This document shows, one piece after another, positions 44,401-57,200 of a stretch of DNA of 64,000 bases. A program made the position numbers and the translations under genes. The notes beneath the pieces are model-generated. The model had not been told where the DNA came from. It did not search any database and saw nothing but the letters and a program-made list of their open reading frames with translations. Numbering within the stretch: the stretch's first letter is position 1; each line of letters begins with the position of its first letter. The DNA comes from Branchiostoma floridae. Its lineage: Eukaryota; Chordata; Leptocardii; Amphioxiformes; Branchiostomatidae. The stretch covers positions 5,361,771 through 5,425,770 of the forward strand of contig NC_049995.1 of assembly GCF_000003815.2 (NCBI RefSeq). The letters run 5' to 3'.

Positions 44401-45198
44401 TGACAGCAGCAGCCCTGGAAGTGATAACTCAATTATCAGAGCAGCCAATGTGGCCAGTGGTCACCCTATGGGTGGGCAAGACTCCATATAGGCAGGAATC
44501 CAAATTAACTTTCCCTGTTACATGTACATGTACATGTACATGTAGCTAGCCTGGATGCCAGACAGTTACCAGGACCTACCCAGGCCAGCTCTTTGGCTCT
44601 CGGGCCAATATCAGGGCTCGAAATACCACCTGCATATGCAGGTTTGTACAGGTAAAATTGGAGCTGTGCAGGTATTTCTGGTGTCCACCTGCACGTAACC
44701 TGCACTTGTCCATGTACTGGGTTTTATACAGAAATTCCCTTATGATTGTTTTATGGATTGTTATTAGCTGCATTGACTGTTAGTGTTACCACATATATAG
44801 TGTATAAAAGAAAAATAGCAATGGTTTCTGAACAATTTTAGCATGATCCATACTTTCTAAATTCAAAGTGGTGCAGGTAGAATTTGTCTGGTGCAGGTGA
44901 TTTTCAACGTAACCTGCACCAGACAAAAATGCAGAAAAAGTATTTCGAGCCTTGAACTTGGAGCACAAAATTATCTGAGATGGAGTGACAGTTTTGGTAG
45001 TAGGTCATGAGCTTCTTCTTGGGCCAAGGGGTAAAGGGGTATTGACTATTGTCTAAAGTGGTGTATCTGGTATCCAGGCTACACATAGCTGACCGTGGCC
45101 TCCTGACCTTCTCTGCACCATAGTTTGAAATTAGTCATGGGCAAGGTCATCTTTCTGGTTTGGAGAATTATGCACCTTTGGAAATATGTATGTGTGTG

Positions 45199-45269
<71 letters not shown>

Positions 45270-48200
45270 GTGTGTGTGTGTGTGTCAAAGTCAAAGTCAA
45301 AGCCGCAATTTTGCTTTTTTCATTAATTAATGTCAATCTATGAAGTATGATTGTGATCACTACATTTTGTTCTAACTTTCAAGTTTAACCGAATGTCTTG
45401 TACTTGAAGTAAAAAGAACAAAGTTCCCACTAACATACTTTCGAAGATTCTAAACTAGCCAGACTACTAGAATATTTTGAATGTAATATGATATTATTCA
45501 TAACATAATAAGATTTCGCAGGTGGATGCCATCCATAAAGTGCCGTTAGAATGGCCCATAATCAATCATAATGCCATTATCTGAGTAGCCAGACCTGGCC
45601 TGTTGACATGGGACACAGCTGGCACTGTTGTTTCACTGGGAAACTTCCCATATCCATTTCTTTATCAGGGCTCCAAATCAACACTGTCCCTATCTTACAA
45701 TGACAGGCAATTTTCACCAAGGAAATAGCATAGTGTTTACTAAAGATTCATATCTTTCTGTGGTTTCTTTGTTTTACAGTAGGAGGACAAAGGCATAAAT
45801 TTGGCATTTTCATTCAGTGTTCAAAGTGCACTCAATAAGAATACTATTCTGGGATTTGTAAAATCGAAATAGAAGAAAAGAATTATAACTTTTCATTGCC
45901 AGAGAGTTTTTTCTTATTTTATGTGGACAAAGTATTTCTTTCATGGAGAAAACTTAAAAATAAATGCAAGAAAGAAAAACAATGAGAAAAAAAGAAGCCA
46001 TTTTCCAACTTTCATTCTGTACTGCAGTTTTGGTATATTCTGCCAGGGGGCACTTGCCATCTATGAGTTGCTGTCTCTGATTGCTTTGTTGTTGCATCTT
46101 TGTTCCAGACGGGTGCAGGTAAAACCTACACCATGGGTACGGGATTCGACGTGAGCATCTCTGCGGAGGAGCAAGGCGTCATCCCGCGCGCCGTGGAACA
46201 CCTGTTCCGTGGGATTGGCGAGCGGCGGAAGGCGGCGCTAGAGAGAGGCGATCCTCCGCCAGAGTTTAAGATCAATGCACAGTTCATGGAGGTACTGTAA
46301 AGTGGTTTAAAATGATTTCAAAGTTGTTTTTATAGTGGATTACTCACGCTTCTAAGCCTAGATATACAATTATGGTTAGCCACTTGAAATATGTAATTTA
46401 ATTTTCTTAAACTCTTGTGCACTGTGTTAAAGTCATATTTTCACATTAGGTTGCAGGTATGGTTTTATCTAAAGTTTACAATATTAACAAAGGCTCAAGG
46501 GTCAAGTCTCAACAGTATGTAAACAATGTATCAGAGCTGCCTGTAGCTTTAAAAATTATCTTTCCAAGACTCCAACCCATTTTTCCCCTCATATTGTTGT
46601 TTTTTGGAATTTTTGTCCACACCAACAAGCAAATTTTGCCCCGAAGTGTTGGAAATTTGCCTGATTATTGCACCAAAGCTGTGTGGCCCATGGCTACAAA
46701 AGCTGAGATGGGCTCTGTCCTGTGCACCATCTTGTGCGGGTAAGACATTATTTTTTTTTTCTTTAGGCCATACCAATTTAATTGATTGGTTCCCGGATTC
46801 GCTCGCTCCTATTTTGGGGAAAATAAAAAAATAGAAATGACCACTCACCAAATTTTCACCATTAGTGATACCATTCACCAACTTTCTGGTGTAGCAAATT
46901 GACCTTTCTATTATAAGCTCCTTAAAATGTGGGTATTATTATTGCAGTTATATTTTTCATTCATGAAGAATGGGACAAATATAAAAACTGACACTACTTT
47001 TGTAATTTTCAACAAACAGGTGCTGTTACTGTACAGTAATACTAGTGTTTTTGTACTTTTTTCAAGCTGAAAACCTTTTATTCTTTATGTTTTAGATTAG
47101 GCCTTATCTTTACCCCAACCATTTTGCAATTTTTTTTTTTTTTCCCTGTCGGTCCATATTTTTTATGAAAAAATCCGTGAACCAAAGAATTAAATTGGTG
47201 TGGCCTTATCTTGTAGAGTGGACTGTAACTAATTGTCTGATATCCCTTTTCCCCAGCTCTATAATGAAGACATTAACGATCTATTTGACCCGTCCAAGGA
47301 GCATGTAAGTATCATACTCTGTTTTGCTTTGCCAAATTGACCCACTTCTAGCAGTAAAGGTACATTGTAAAGGTAAAAGGAGTGGCCTCAATCAATTGTA
47401 GCCTGGGTACCATCCGGAAAGAAGTTCGCTCTGGCGTTCATTATATACTATATACAGTCGCTTCTAGCTCTGACGTTCATTATACACTATACACAGTCGC
47501 TTCTCTGTGTTTCCGTCTGGGAACGTGGACCATGTTAACGTCTGGAATCGTCCAAATTTTCTTCAGCATCATTGGAATAAGTGATGGATGTTTGAAGATG
47601 ACGCTTTCTGTCAGCTTTGCTTTTTACCTAAGGGTTTATTACCATATACCATAAAGATAATGGTTTTGAGTCTGCAATATTCTTGTATCGCCATGGAAAT
47701 GGCTATGTTTATTGTTTTGTTTTGTTTTAATTTCAGGGTAAGAAGTCCCACATTAAAATCCATGAGGATGCTACTGGTGGGATCTACACAGTGGGTGTCA
47801 CCACCAGGGCAGTTAGTTCCAAGGAAGAGGTGAGATGACTAGGGGTTTATGACCTACAATGTATAAACCACCGAGTGATTGAGCAAATCAGTTTATGAGG
47901 TTGTTATTAAAGGTCACTGACTATATATAGGTGTTACAAATATATGTCATGGTAAACACAGGGAAAATTGGTCATTAACATTGTTATGGTTAACACCAAG
48001 AGAAAAATGGTTATCAAATTAATGTTTCATATAGCCTATTCAAAGTGACACTGACATTGTAAAAAAGTTAGAGATGTTTGCAATGTTATACTGTGGTATA
48101 CGCAGAACACTGAATAGTACATGTTTGCTGTCACTACAAAAACCTTAAAGAAAAAGATATTAGTTTATCCTGATTTTTAAAGCAGAGTAGTGAGCTGCAA

Positions 48201-51200
48201 GAGAATCTCCATCGTAATACTGTTATTTTTCCTTGACTGACTTTCTTCTGTCTATCCCCAGATTATACAATGCCTGAAGATGGGTGCCCTGTCCCGTACA
48301 ACAGCAAGCACAAACATGAACGCTCAGAGCTCACGCTCGCACGCCATCTTCACCATTCACATTAAACAACAGCGTGTTGTACGCAACAACGAGCCTGTTG
48401 GGGAGGAAGAAAAGGACGACACAGACAAGGAGACAGACACCGCAGCGCTGAACGACTTCGAAACACTGACGGCAAAGTTCCATTTTGTCGACCTCGCTGG
48501 GTCAGAGAGATTGAAGCGAACTGGTGCAACGGGTGATAGGCAAAAGGTTTGTTATGTCTTAAATTAAAGTGTACAGGGACTTTACTAAGCAAGACCATCT
48601 CTAGTTTTATTATAGTTTTGTTCTAGCTCCGTTTTCTGTTGCCTTGTTGTAAAATAAGGCTACCCACCGAACAGTGTTTTTCTGTATTGCATAGAATTGG
48701 GTTTACAGTATATATTTGTTTCAGGTCTTATTCTATGATTTAACCTTGAAGACTTGTCAAAGTATTACTAACATCTGTTGATTCGTTTGTAAGATAATTT
48801 GTGAACAGGACAAATGAAGAAACACTTAGTGAACTGGACTTATATGTATTGTTGAAGGTATACATGCACTATAGTAACATTGCAACTCAAAAGCACCATC
48901 TAGCAGGTTTATGTGAAACTGCAGATTCCTGCCAAAGAACCATTGGTAATCCTACCACAAATATGACAAGTCAGAGTGAAACTTTTTTGTCATCTCCTCT
49001 CAACAATGACTCGTAGTTGCTCATCTCTTCTCACTCAGGAGGGTATCTCTATAAACTGTGGACTCCTGGCCCTTGGAAATGTCATCTCTGCTTTGGGAGA
49101 CCCTAAGAAAAAGGGAAGCCACGTGCCTTACAGGTAATGAAGTGAGAAACTGAAGTATACATTGAGTTTCTTAATTACTTTCAATAATGTTCAATAGTTC
49201 AATAATGGGTCTCGTAGCAGCTTTCTACGGTATTGCTACATTACATCAGATTTTTATAGCTCATGTTCTGGTTCTTGGCTCTTGAGGCAGAGAGTAAGTT
49301 GTGTATGTTCGGGCCCCCTAGCAGCTTGCAGGGGCTGATTTTGATTCAAACTTTGGATGAGAATAATTCAAGGTGTTGACGGATTGTCATGATTTTCTGT
49401 ATGTTTTCTGCTTTGACTTACATTTTCTAATGCTGGAGGTTAAAAAAACATGTACCAAATACTTCAGGAAGAAAGGTTGACTGAAATTTTACATGAAACA
49501 TCTTTCTCACAGAGACTCCAAGCTGACCAGACTACTACAAGACTCCCTAGGTGGGAACAGCCGCACCCTGATGATTGCCTGCGTCAGTCCCTCGGACCGA
49601 GACTTTATGGAGACGTTGAACACGCTCAAGTATGCCAACCGCGCCCGAAACATCAAGAACAAGGTCTCAGTAAACCAGGACAAGACGAGTAAGATTATAC
49701 AGGAGCTTCGAGGAAAGGTTATGGAACTGGAGACAGAGCTGTTGGAGTACAGACAGGTGAGTAGACAGGTGCAGTTTGCACAAGAACTGGTAGGTGGCAG
49801 TAGTGAGCTTGCCTCCTCAACTTGTATCGAATAGGTGGAGGGTTTGTTTTGATATTCACTAAAGATAAAAGATAGAGAAATGCCTAAGACCAGTTAGAGC
49901 TGAAGATGGTTGAAAGGTGCAGTGTGCACAATGACTGCTAGGTGGCATTAGTGAGCTTGCCTTTCCAGCTTGGTTTAGTTTGATGGTTTATTTTGATAAT
50001 TCCTGAGAATAAAAGGAAGGTAGATGCCTTGGAGCTGGAGACAGCTGTTAGAGTACAGGCAATTGGAGGGACATACATGTAATATTATGCAGTTCGTACA
50101 TGAATTGCTAGAATCTTTGAATAAAAAAATCAGAGATGACAGACTTCACCCCTCAGACAGTATTAAGTACCCTCTAGAAGAATAATCATACAAAAACTCC
50201 TGCATAAGTATAAACACACACAAACATGTGCACACACGCACATGCATACATGTACAGACACTCATATGTGCACACACGCAAGCATTTTGATACATACATA
50301 TACTTGCACACATATATACAGACACACAGTCACACTGACAAAGTTCACTTCATTTGGATAAAGTAATGAACACAGTTGGATGTCAGTCTAAATTCTAGCA
50401 TTAATTTCCATCTTTTACTTCTCAGGGTCGGCGTACCATAGGTGAGGACGGAGTGGAGTGTATAAACGACATGTTCCATGAGAACACCATGCTGCAGACA
50501 GAGAACAACCAGCTCAGGATGAGGATAAAAGCCATCCAGGTGGGATACCATCTTGCCTAGTATAACAGGGGGCACTGTAAATGACGGTCTAAATCGGAAA
50601 AACCTAAATTTTTTAAAAGTAGATTGACCAAGTGAATTTATGTCTACATGTACGTATACGATGTAACAGAAAGTTATCAATGTCTCCAAGGTGATGTTTT
50701 AAATGTTACCAGGGATATATATCTAGGCACTTTTTGGAAATTTTGCAGAACCTACATGTACATGTTCATGTAACTTTGGTAAGGTGCATTTCAGATGGGA
50801 AACTTTGGTTAGAAACATTCTCTAAAATGAGACGTACAGCCGAAGGCCCTGTGTTTTAAGAGAGCCATACCCAAGGCACCTCTTAGAAACTACCTTCATC
50901 ATCATCATCCGGGCGTGCTGGTTGCACGGATGGACATGACTCTCTTCCTCCATCCTTCCCTATCCTCCATAGCCTTGGGCAGTTCTTCAGCCGAGCAGCC
51001 AGTATCATCACAAATTTGTACATGTACATATGTTTTGCGTTGTCTACCTTTGCTAGCATGACCATGTTTGGGAGTCCACAGCAAAGCGTCACTAATGAAA
51101 CTACCTTAATTATCAAAAAGAGAGGAGGTCCATACCAGTATGGTTTAACAAACTTTACAGTCTTATGTTAAGTAGCTTGTACGGTGCAAAAGTGGTGTGT

Positions 51201-54200
51201 TACACAGAATGGTGGTTTAATTAAACTGTTTAATATGCAAACACACAAACTTGTTTGTTTTCCTGTATAGGAAACAGTTGAGAGTCAGGCAGCACGGATC
51301 AGTCAGCTGATGACTGACCAGGCTCGCTGGCAGATCCACCAGGCAGGGGAGGACGGGGAGGATCAGGTCGGATCCATGATCCAGGGCTACATGAGGGAGA
51401 TCGAGGAACTCAGGTGGGATTCTGGGATCTTGTACTTGTTGAATAAAGGACATGTGATCCTATATGTGATGTTGTACTGCCTCTGGAACTAGAAGCCGTG
51501 AGTTTGAATCCCTGCTGTAACAGTTCAATGAAATCACTCACCCAACAAGCACCCTGCTGGAAAGGGTTGTATTCCTTAGGACGTGACATTAAACCGTGTT
51601 ATACTGTTCATTGTACTCGAAAAGAGCTAGATGGATTTCCCTTGTACAATGAACCTATAGTATAAATATGTGTACTACACATAGCATCTGTCTTCTCTGT
51701 CACAACCAGTGGAAGAGTAGCTCAGTCTACAGTAAACAAAACTAAACTGGATCAAAATCATTTCCCTTTACGGTACTGGTGGCATTCTTGGATCTTAGGT
51801 ACCGGTATGTCACATTTTTATCTTTGGCAGGTTGGTCATATTTTCATTATCATGAATCTAAAAAAAGTAAAAGTGAAACTTGTGTTCAATCTTCAGGGGC
51901 AAGCTGATCGAAAGTGAAAGCATGGTGACGCATCTCCAGCGCAGGATATCCAACCAGGGTCTGTCGCTCTCCACGTCGCTCTCGTCGCGTAGCCCGTCGC
52001 ACATCGCTCTGACTGGCGGGCTCGACACCTCCGACTTGACCAACCAGTTTGGAGGAGGCTCCCCAGTTTCCCCCATCGCAGAAGACACAGAAAGCATTAT
52101 AAGTATGGCCAAGAAAGACTTACAGAACCTTAAACACAAGAAGAACCGCTTTAGAAAACGGCACAATTCAGAAAGGTAAGGTTTTTGATTGTCGTTTTTA
52201 CTTTTAAGTATTGAAGAATTTACAGCCACAAGTATGGCAGGGGGGCGTGTTTTTGTCTGAATCTGAACTGTGCTGTGTATGTTTTTCTGTGTCAACCATA
52301 ATTTTCTGTAATTGACAGCAAGCTAGTTCTCACTGTGATGTACATGTGTATTCTTGTAAATATATAAAAACTGAAAGCCCACAGCCATTCTTTATGTACT
52401 GCCAGAAGCCGCTACTATTCTGTAGAAGCCGCTTAATTGCACAGTCCATTTGCCAGTGCATTTTGTGAAATTATCCAAATGGTGCAACAAAGTGAAGTTA
52501 TTAAGCTGGACCGCACCACCACAAGATTTTGGGATTTCGTGCAATTAACAGAAGTGTTCCATTATCCATTGTGCAATTAACTGGCTTCTACTGTACCCAC
52601 ACATGCACACTTTAAACTGTGAGCTAGCTTAATTACAAGATTCTCTGCAGCATCAATGTAAAAGTTACTGTATTTGGCAGTTTACTATGCACAGACTTGC
52701 TGGGTACTGTCTTTACAATATACATGTACCTTGGTAAGGCTCTACTAAACTTGGCTGAGGTTTCTACTTTTGTGGGTGTGGTCTCTAACCAGCTGTCAGC
52801 CAATCAGGGAACTGGGTATACCTAGAGCAAACTTTTGGACTATTCTCAGATTGGATGACAACTGGTTAAGAGGCCACTCCTTCAAAACCTGAGCCCAGAC
52901 CAGCAGAGGCTTTCCAAAGGCATGTTGTGGGTATGCCTCTGTGTGTATTTGTTGATGTCCATGATTGTGTTTGCAGGAAGTATAGACGTCAGGGCTGTGT
53001 AGACAGGGCAGTCATGACTGACAGTTGGATGCAGAGGTAAACTAGGTTGGGCAGAAAGCTGCTAACCGAACCCTGCTGAAAGTACCGACCCTGCTGTCCC
53101 CTGTAATACACGAACCCAGCAATAATAATATCATGGTTTTCTTTTTTATTTAGTAAAAGGTAATCCGATAGCCTTTTTGAAGCTGTGTGTATGAGGGACG
53201 GCCCTAACCGAAACTAGGTACACGTTTTCACCCAAGTCATGACTGACAGTTGGATGCAGAGGTAAACTAGGTTGGGCAGAAAGCTGCTAACCGAACCCTG
53301 CTGCAAAAACCAACCCTGCCGACCCTGTAATACATGAACTCAGCTATATTAATTCATAGTTTTTTTGTTTTTTTTTCGTAAAGGTAGTCCCAGAGCCTTT
53401 TTGAGGCTGTAAGGGACGATCCTTAGGCTGAAGCTATGTAGTACTTGTTTTCACTCAGTGAAGTGAGGAAAGTCGTGTAAAGCAAGGCACAAGATCAGTA
53501 ACCAGCAGATTTGAACCCATGACTTTGCCGTTCTGGGTGAAGGACTCTACTGTTACGCCACACAGCAACACAGTGTGATCAAGAAGATAATGGCCTATTG
53601 CTGATAAAATTGACTTTTTAGAGCTTACAGACTTACTACAGAAAATTTGATGCAAGAATGGAAGTTAGAAAAATGACAAGCAAGCAGCAGCCAATTCAGC
53701 CTCAAGATTCAACCTTCATGAAGTCACAATATATGCCGAGGCCAGCTTTTTTTTCTTTCAAAAAGCACCTTTCTTATTTATTTTTTGCTTTGTTCCATGA
53801 CTCAATATAAACCTTCAATCCTTGTCATTCTAACAAAAATACTAATTGTGATTTGCCCAAGTCTAATACCATTACTAAAATTTCAATATGTTATTATTGG
53901 CTTATGGGAATGACATTGTTGTACTTAAAGCTGACTGTACATTAAATTTTTAACATTTTACAAAATTTACACTGATTTTCACCATTTACTTAGGAAAGCA
54001 AACATATGTCATCTTTGTGTCATGTAGTACAAACAATGTCACGTGGAAGATGGGATTTAGAATATCATGTAAAATTGTGACTCCAAAGAAAACAAAGAAC
54101 ACAAAGCGTCGGAAAAAAAGTTTTTGTTTGTATCATGAAATTCTGTCCAATTTAAAGTCACAGTGGAACCACAGAGGAGTCACTGTCCTAGTGAAATGAG

Positions 54201-57200
54201 GGTGTTGATTAATACGGAAAGATGAATGAGCAAGTTTTAAACCTGCTGTTCATTAAACACTCATCAGTCTCAATGACGAAAAATGGTGGATGCTACCCAA
54301 AACATTTGTCCATTTCCAAAACCATATCCAGTTGCTTGAGTAATGCTTTTTGGCATATATTATTATCCATGTACAACCTTCATCACTTTTTTAACCTTTT
54401 GTTGTTCAGCTCTGACAAGGAAAACAGGAGTGATGGAGAGGAGGAACAGGAAGAGGAGGGGGAGAAGAATGGAGTGGGAGATGAGTCAGAGGAGGAGGAA
54501 GAGGATGGAGATGAGGAGGAGAACCAGGAGGAGGGGGAGGAGGAGGAGGAGGGGAGCAGTGAGAGCTCCTCTGATGAGGAGGATGGGGATAATCTGGAGG
54601 AAGATCTGGCAGGTAGGGGGCCTTGGATCAATTAATATATGTAGAAATTTATTTGCAAGTCCGTGCCCGAGGGCTAATTGCAAGTACATGGTATAAACAT
54701 AGTGACAATGGACAATCATGAACAATATTCTACTCTAATACTAGTGTTGGCTATTTCTAAACAGGTTTGGTTCGACTTTTTTTTGGAAGCAGAGGGAGAC
54801 GAAAAGCCCCACCTTTTCTAAAATTTGTGGGCTCTGTGATTTCAAGAGAAAAGTGGCTTTCTGTTCGAATGTCAATGTGGGGAAGTTGGGATATGTCTTT
54901 GTGGCTTCTCTAAACAGATAATTAATGAACTTTATTGCTCAACCGTTGTACGTGATGTAGAGAAGTAGAGAGAGGTACTCCGGAAGAAAGTGAGAACAGA
55001 TAAAGTCATGGCCGATTAAGAAACATTCTTTATTCACTCGGGATCCAACATCTCTCTAGTCCTAAGGTCGGTCTGCTCTAGCTATTCTTCAGCATCTCTG
55101 CCTTTATATCTAAGCAGCAGAGACAGCAGTAGTGGACCCATATACTGACATCAACCATGTCACCCTCTTAGCTGTCAGTTGCCTCTTTCTTCCCCTTCCT
55201 AAATACTTGTTTCTTTAGGGTACTAATCAGGCTTCCTCTGAAACCAGTCTCATGCAGGGACACTGGTCAGTGGGCAAATTTCACAGAATCATGGATTTTG
55301 GAAGTTTCTTGGAAACCTAGCCAGGGTTCACTATCAATAATTATATACAAGGCTAATCCTAATCCATCCTTTTATTTAAAACCATTACTACAAAATATTA
55401 CTGATAATGTTAATATGTTATGCTCTGTGTATGGATGATTTGGTTTCGCTTTAGAGCATACATGTATATTTACCATTATTCCTGCAGACATCTCGTGTGA
55501 GATCGCCATCAAACAGAAGCTGATTGATGAGCTAGAGGTCAGCCAGAAGAAGATGCAGGTGCTGAAGTACCAATACGAGGAGAAACTCTCCAACCTACAG
55601 CAGAAAATACAGGCCACACAACAGGAGAGAGACAAGGTGGACCATTTTGTTGTTTGTTTCCTTGGAAAACATCAGTGACCAGATTTTGGACTGATTATAA
55701 TAAACAGGCTTTCAGCAGGCGTCCCACACATTTTTTGCCTACCTGTCCACGAAAATAAGTAGTGAAGTATAGTAAAGTTTCTTTGTCATTTCTACCAAGT
55801 TTCTACACTCAAATGTACAGAGGCAGGTAGCCTTAATTACATGAAGATAGGAATTAAAAATGTCAGATACTTCATCAAACAGTTACCTTTGTAGCAAAAT
55901 GGATCATTGTTTTTAGTATCACAAATTCACAACTTTTACAAACAATTAGGTACAGTTTCAGGTCCAGGCCTGGACCTGATCCTTTTAGTCTGGACCTGAA
56001 CCTGACCAGACCTGTACTAAAACATTCTGTGCCAGCACCCACCCCTACTCACCAGTGATGTTCTGTTCCTATCATAGGTGCTGGCCAACATGGAGTCTGT
56101 GGACCACATCGCCGAGGAGAAGGCCAAGAAAATCAAGTCTGAATACGAAAGGAAGCTTAAGAACATGCAGGTGGGTGTTTTTTCCTTCATGCTACTGATT
56201 TACAACACTGCCTGATGTATATTGTCTCAACAGAAATGAGAAAGCAAAGGATAGATGTGTTCTACATGTATGCATGGTGAATAAGATTTTATATGTTTCT
56301 TTTGATGGCTGTTTCTTCGTATCCGAAGATCAATGGTAGGCAGACAAGGTTGATTAGACATGCCCCTATGCCTATGGCCTGTCACCACCACAAAGGCCTG
56401 TCACTGCCACCAACACTTTATATGTTTCTACAGTTACAGTAATAAGCGTACTTCAATATCCTGTATTTCGCTTTGCATTCCATGTACAAGGAAATGTCAC
56501 CTTACAATAAGGTGTATTTAAAATTGTTGATTATTTCAGTCTCTTGGATCAAAGGAGGTAAACAGGCAGTCTTATTCTGAGGCAGGCACAAACAGATTGA
56601 ATTTATATTATGGCAGGGTAGATATCGCAATTTTACTGGTAGAATAACTGATGATTCAGCCAGATAACAATCTCTGTAAAGACAGCTAAAAGCAGTTAGA
56701 TATCAGAAATATAAAGACTTACCATATAATATTTTCCGTATATTTCCTCAGGACGAGGTAAAGAAGCTCCAGGCTGCGAAGCGTGAACACGCCCGTCTCA
56801 TGCGGAACAACGCTCAGTACGAAAAGCAGCTGAAGACGCTGCGACATGACTTGGACGAGATGAAGAAGACAAAAGTCCGTCTGATGAAGCAGATGAGAGA
56901 CGAGCAAGCAAAGAGCAGAGAGTCCGAGAACAAGAGGTGACTATTTTATACTTTTTATGTTCATGTATTAGTGAGAGAGAGTGATTTATTTGTAAAAAAA
57001 TTGCAGCCTATAGGCTGAATTGTGTAATACATTACAAGGAGGAGTGATCATCACATGTCCTTGAAATTGTCCTTTTGGATTACAGTGCTCACAATCTGTC
57101 ATTTTACCATACATTTTCTACAATAAAAATGTCCAAGTTACTTTTTCTTTGTCCTATTATAACTGACAAGTAGTCTTGGGACTCTTGATTTATGTGCATT

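Larger units (their letters stand above)
29492..46108. other. KIF21 first coding intron (16.6 kb)
   Basis: The longest intron in the window. It separates Gln89 from Thr90 of the P-loop. It is filled with transposons and microsatellites described separately; no alternative exon was recognised with confidence. Stretches 29500-31090, 34600-36230, 36350-40240 and 42300-44500 show nothing classifiable beyond short simple repeats, such as the TTTG/GGTT run near 39040-39075 and a cluster of short inverted words around 42565-42680. Confidence 0.85.

Noticed and set aside
45079..45360. Arg/Glu-repeat and Ser/Leu-repeat frames
   Set aside because: Direct translation of the (CT)n microsatellite.
54383..54631. 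Ser/Pro-rich minus-strand frame
   Set aside because: Antisense of the acidic KIF21 exon 11.
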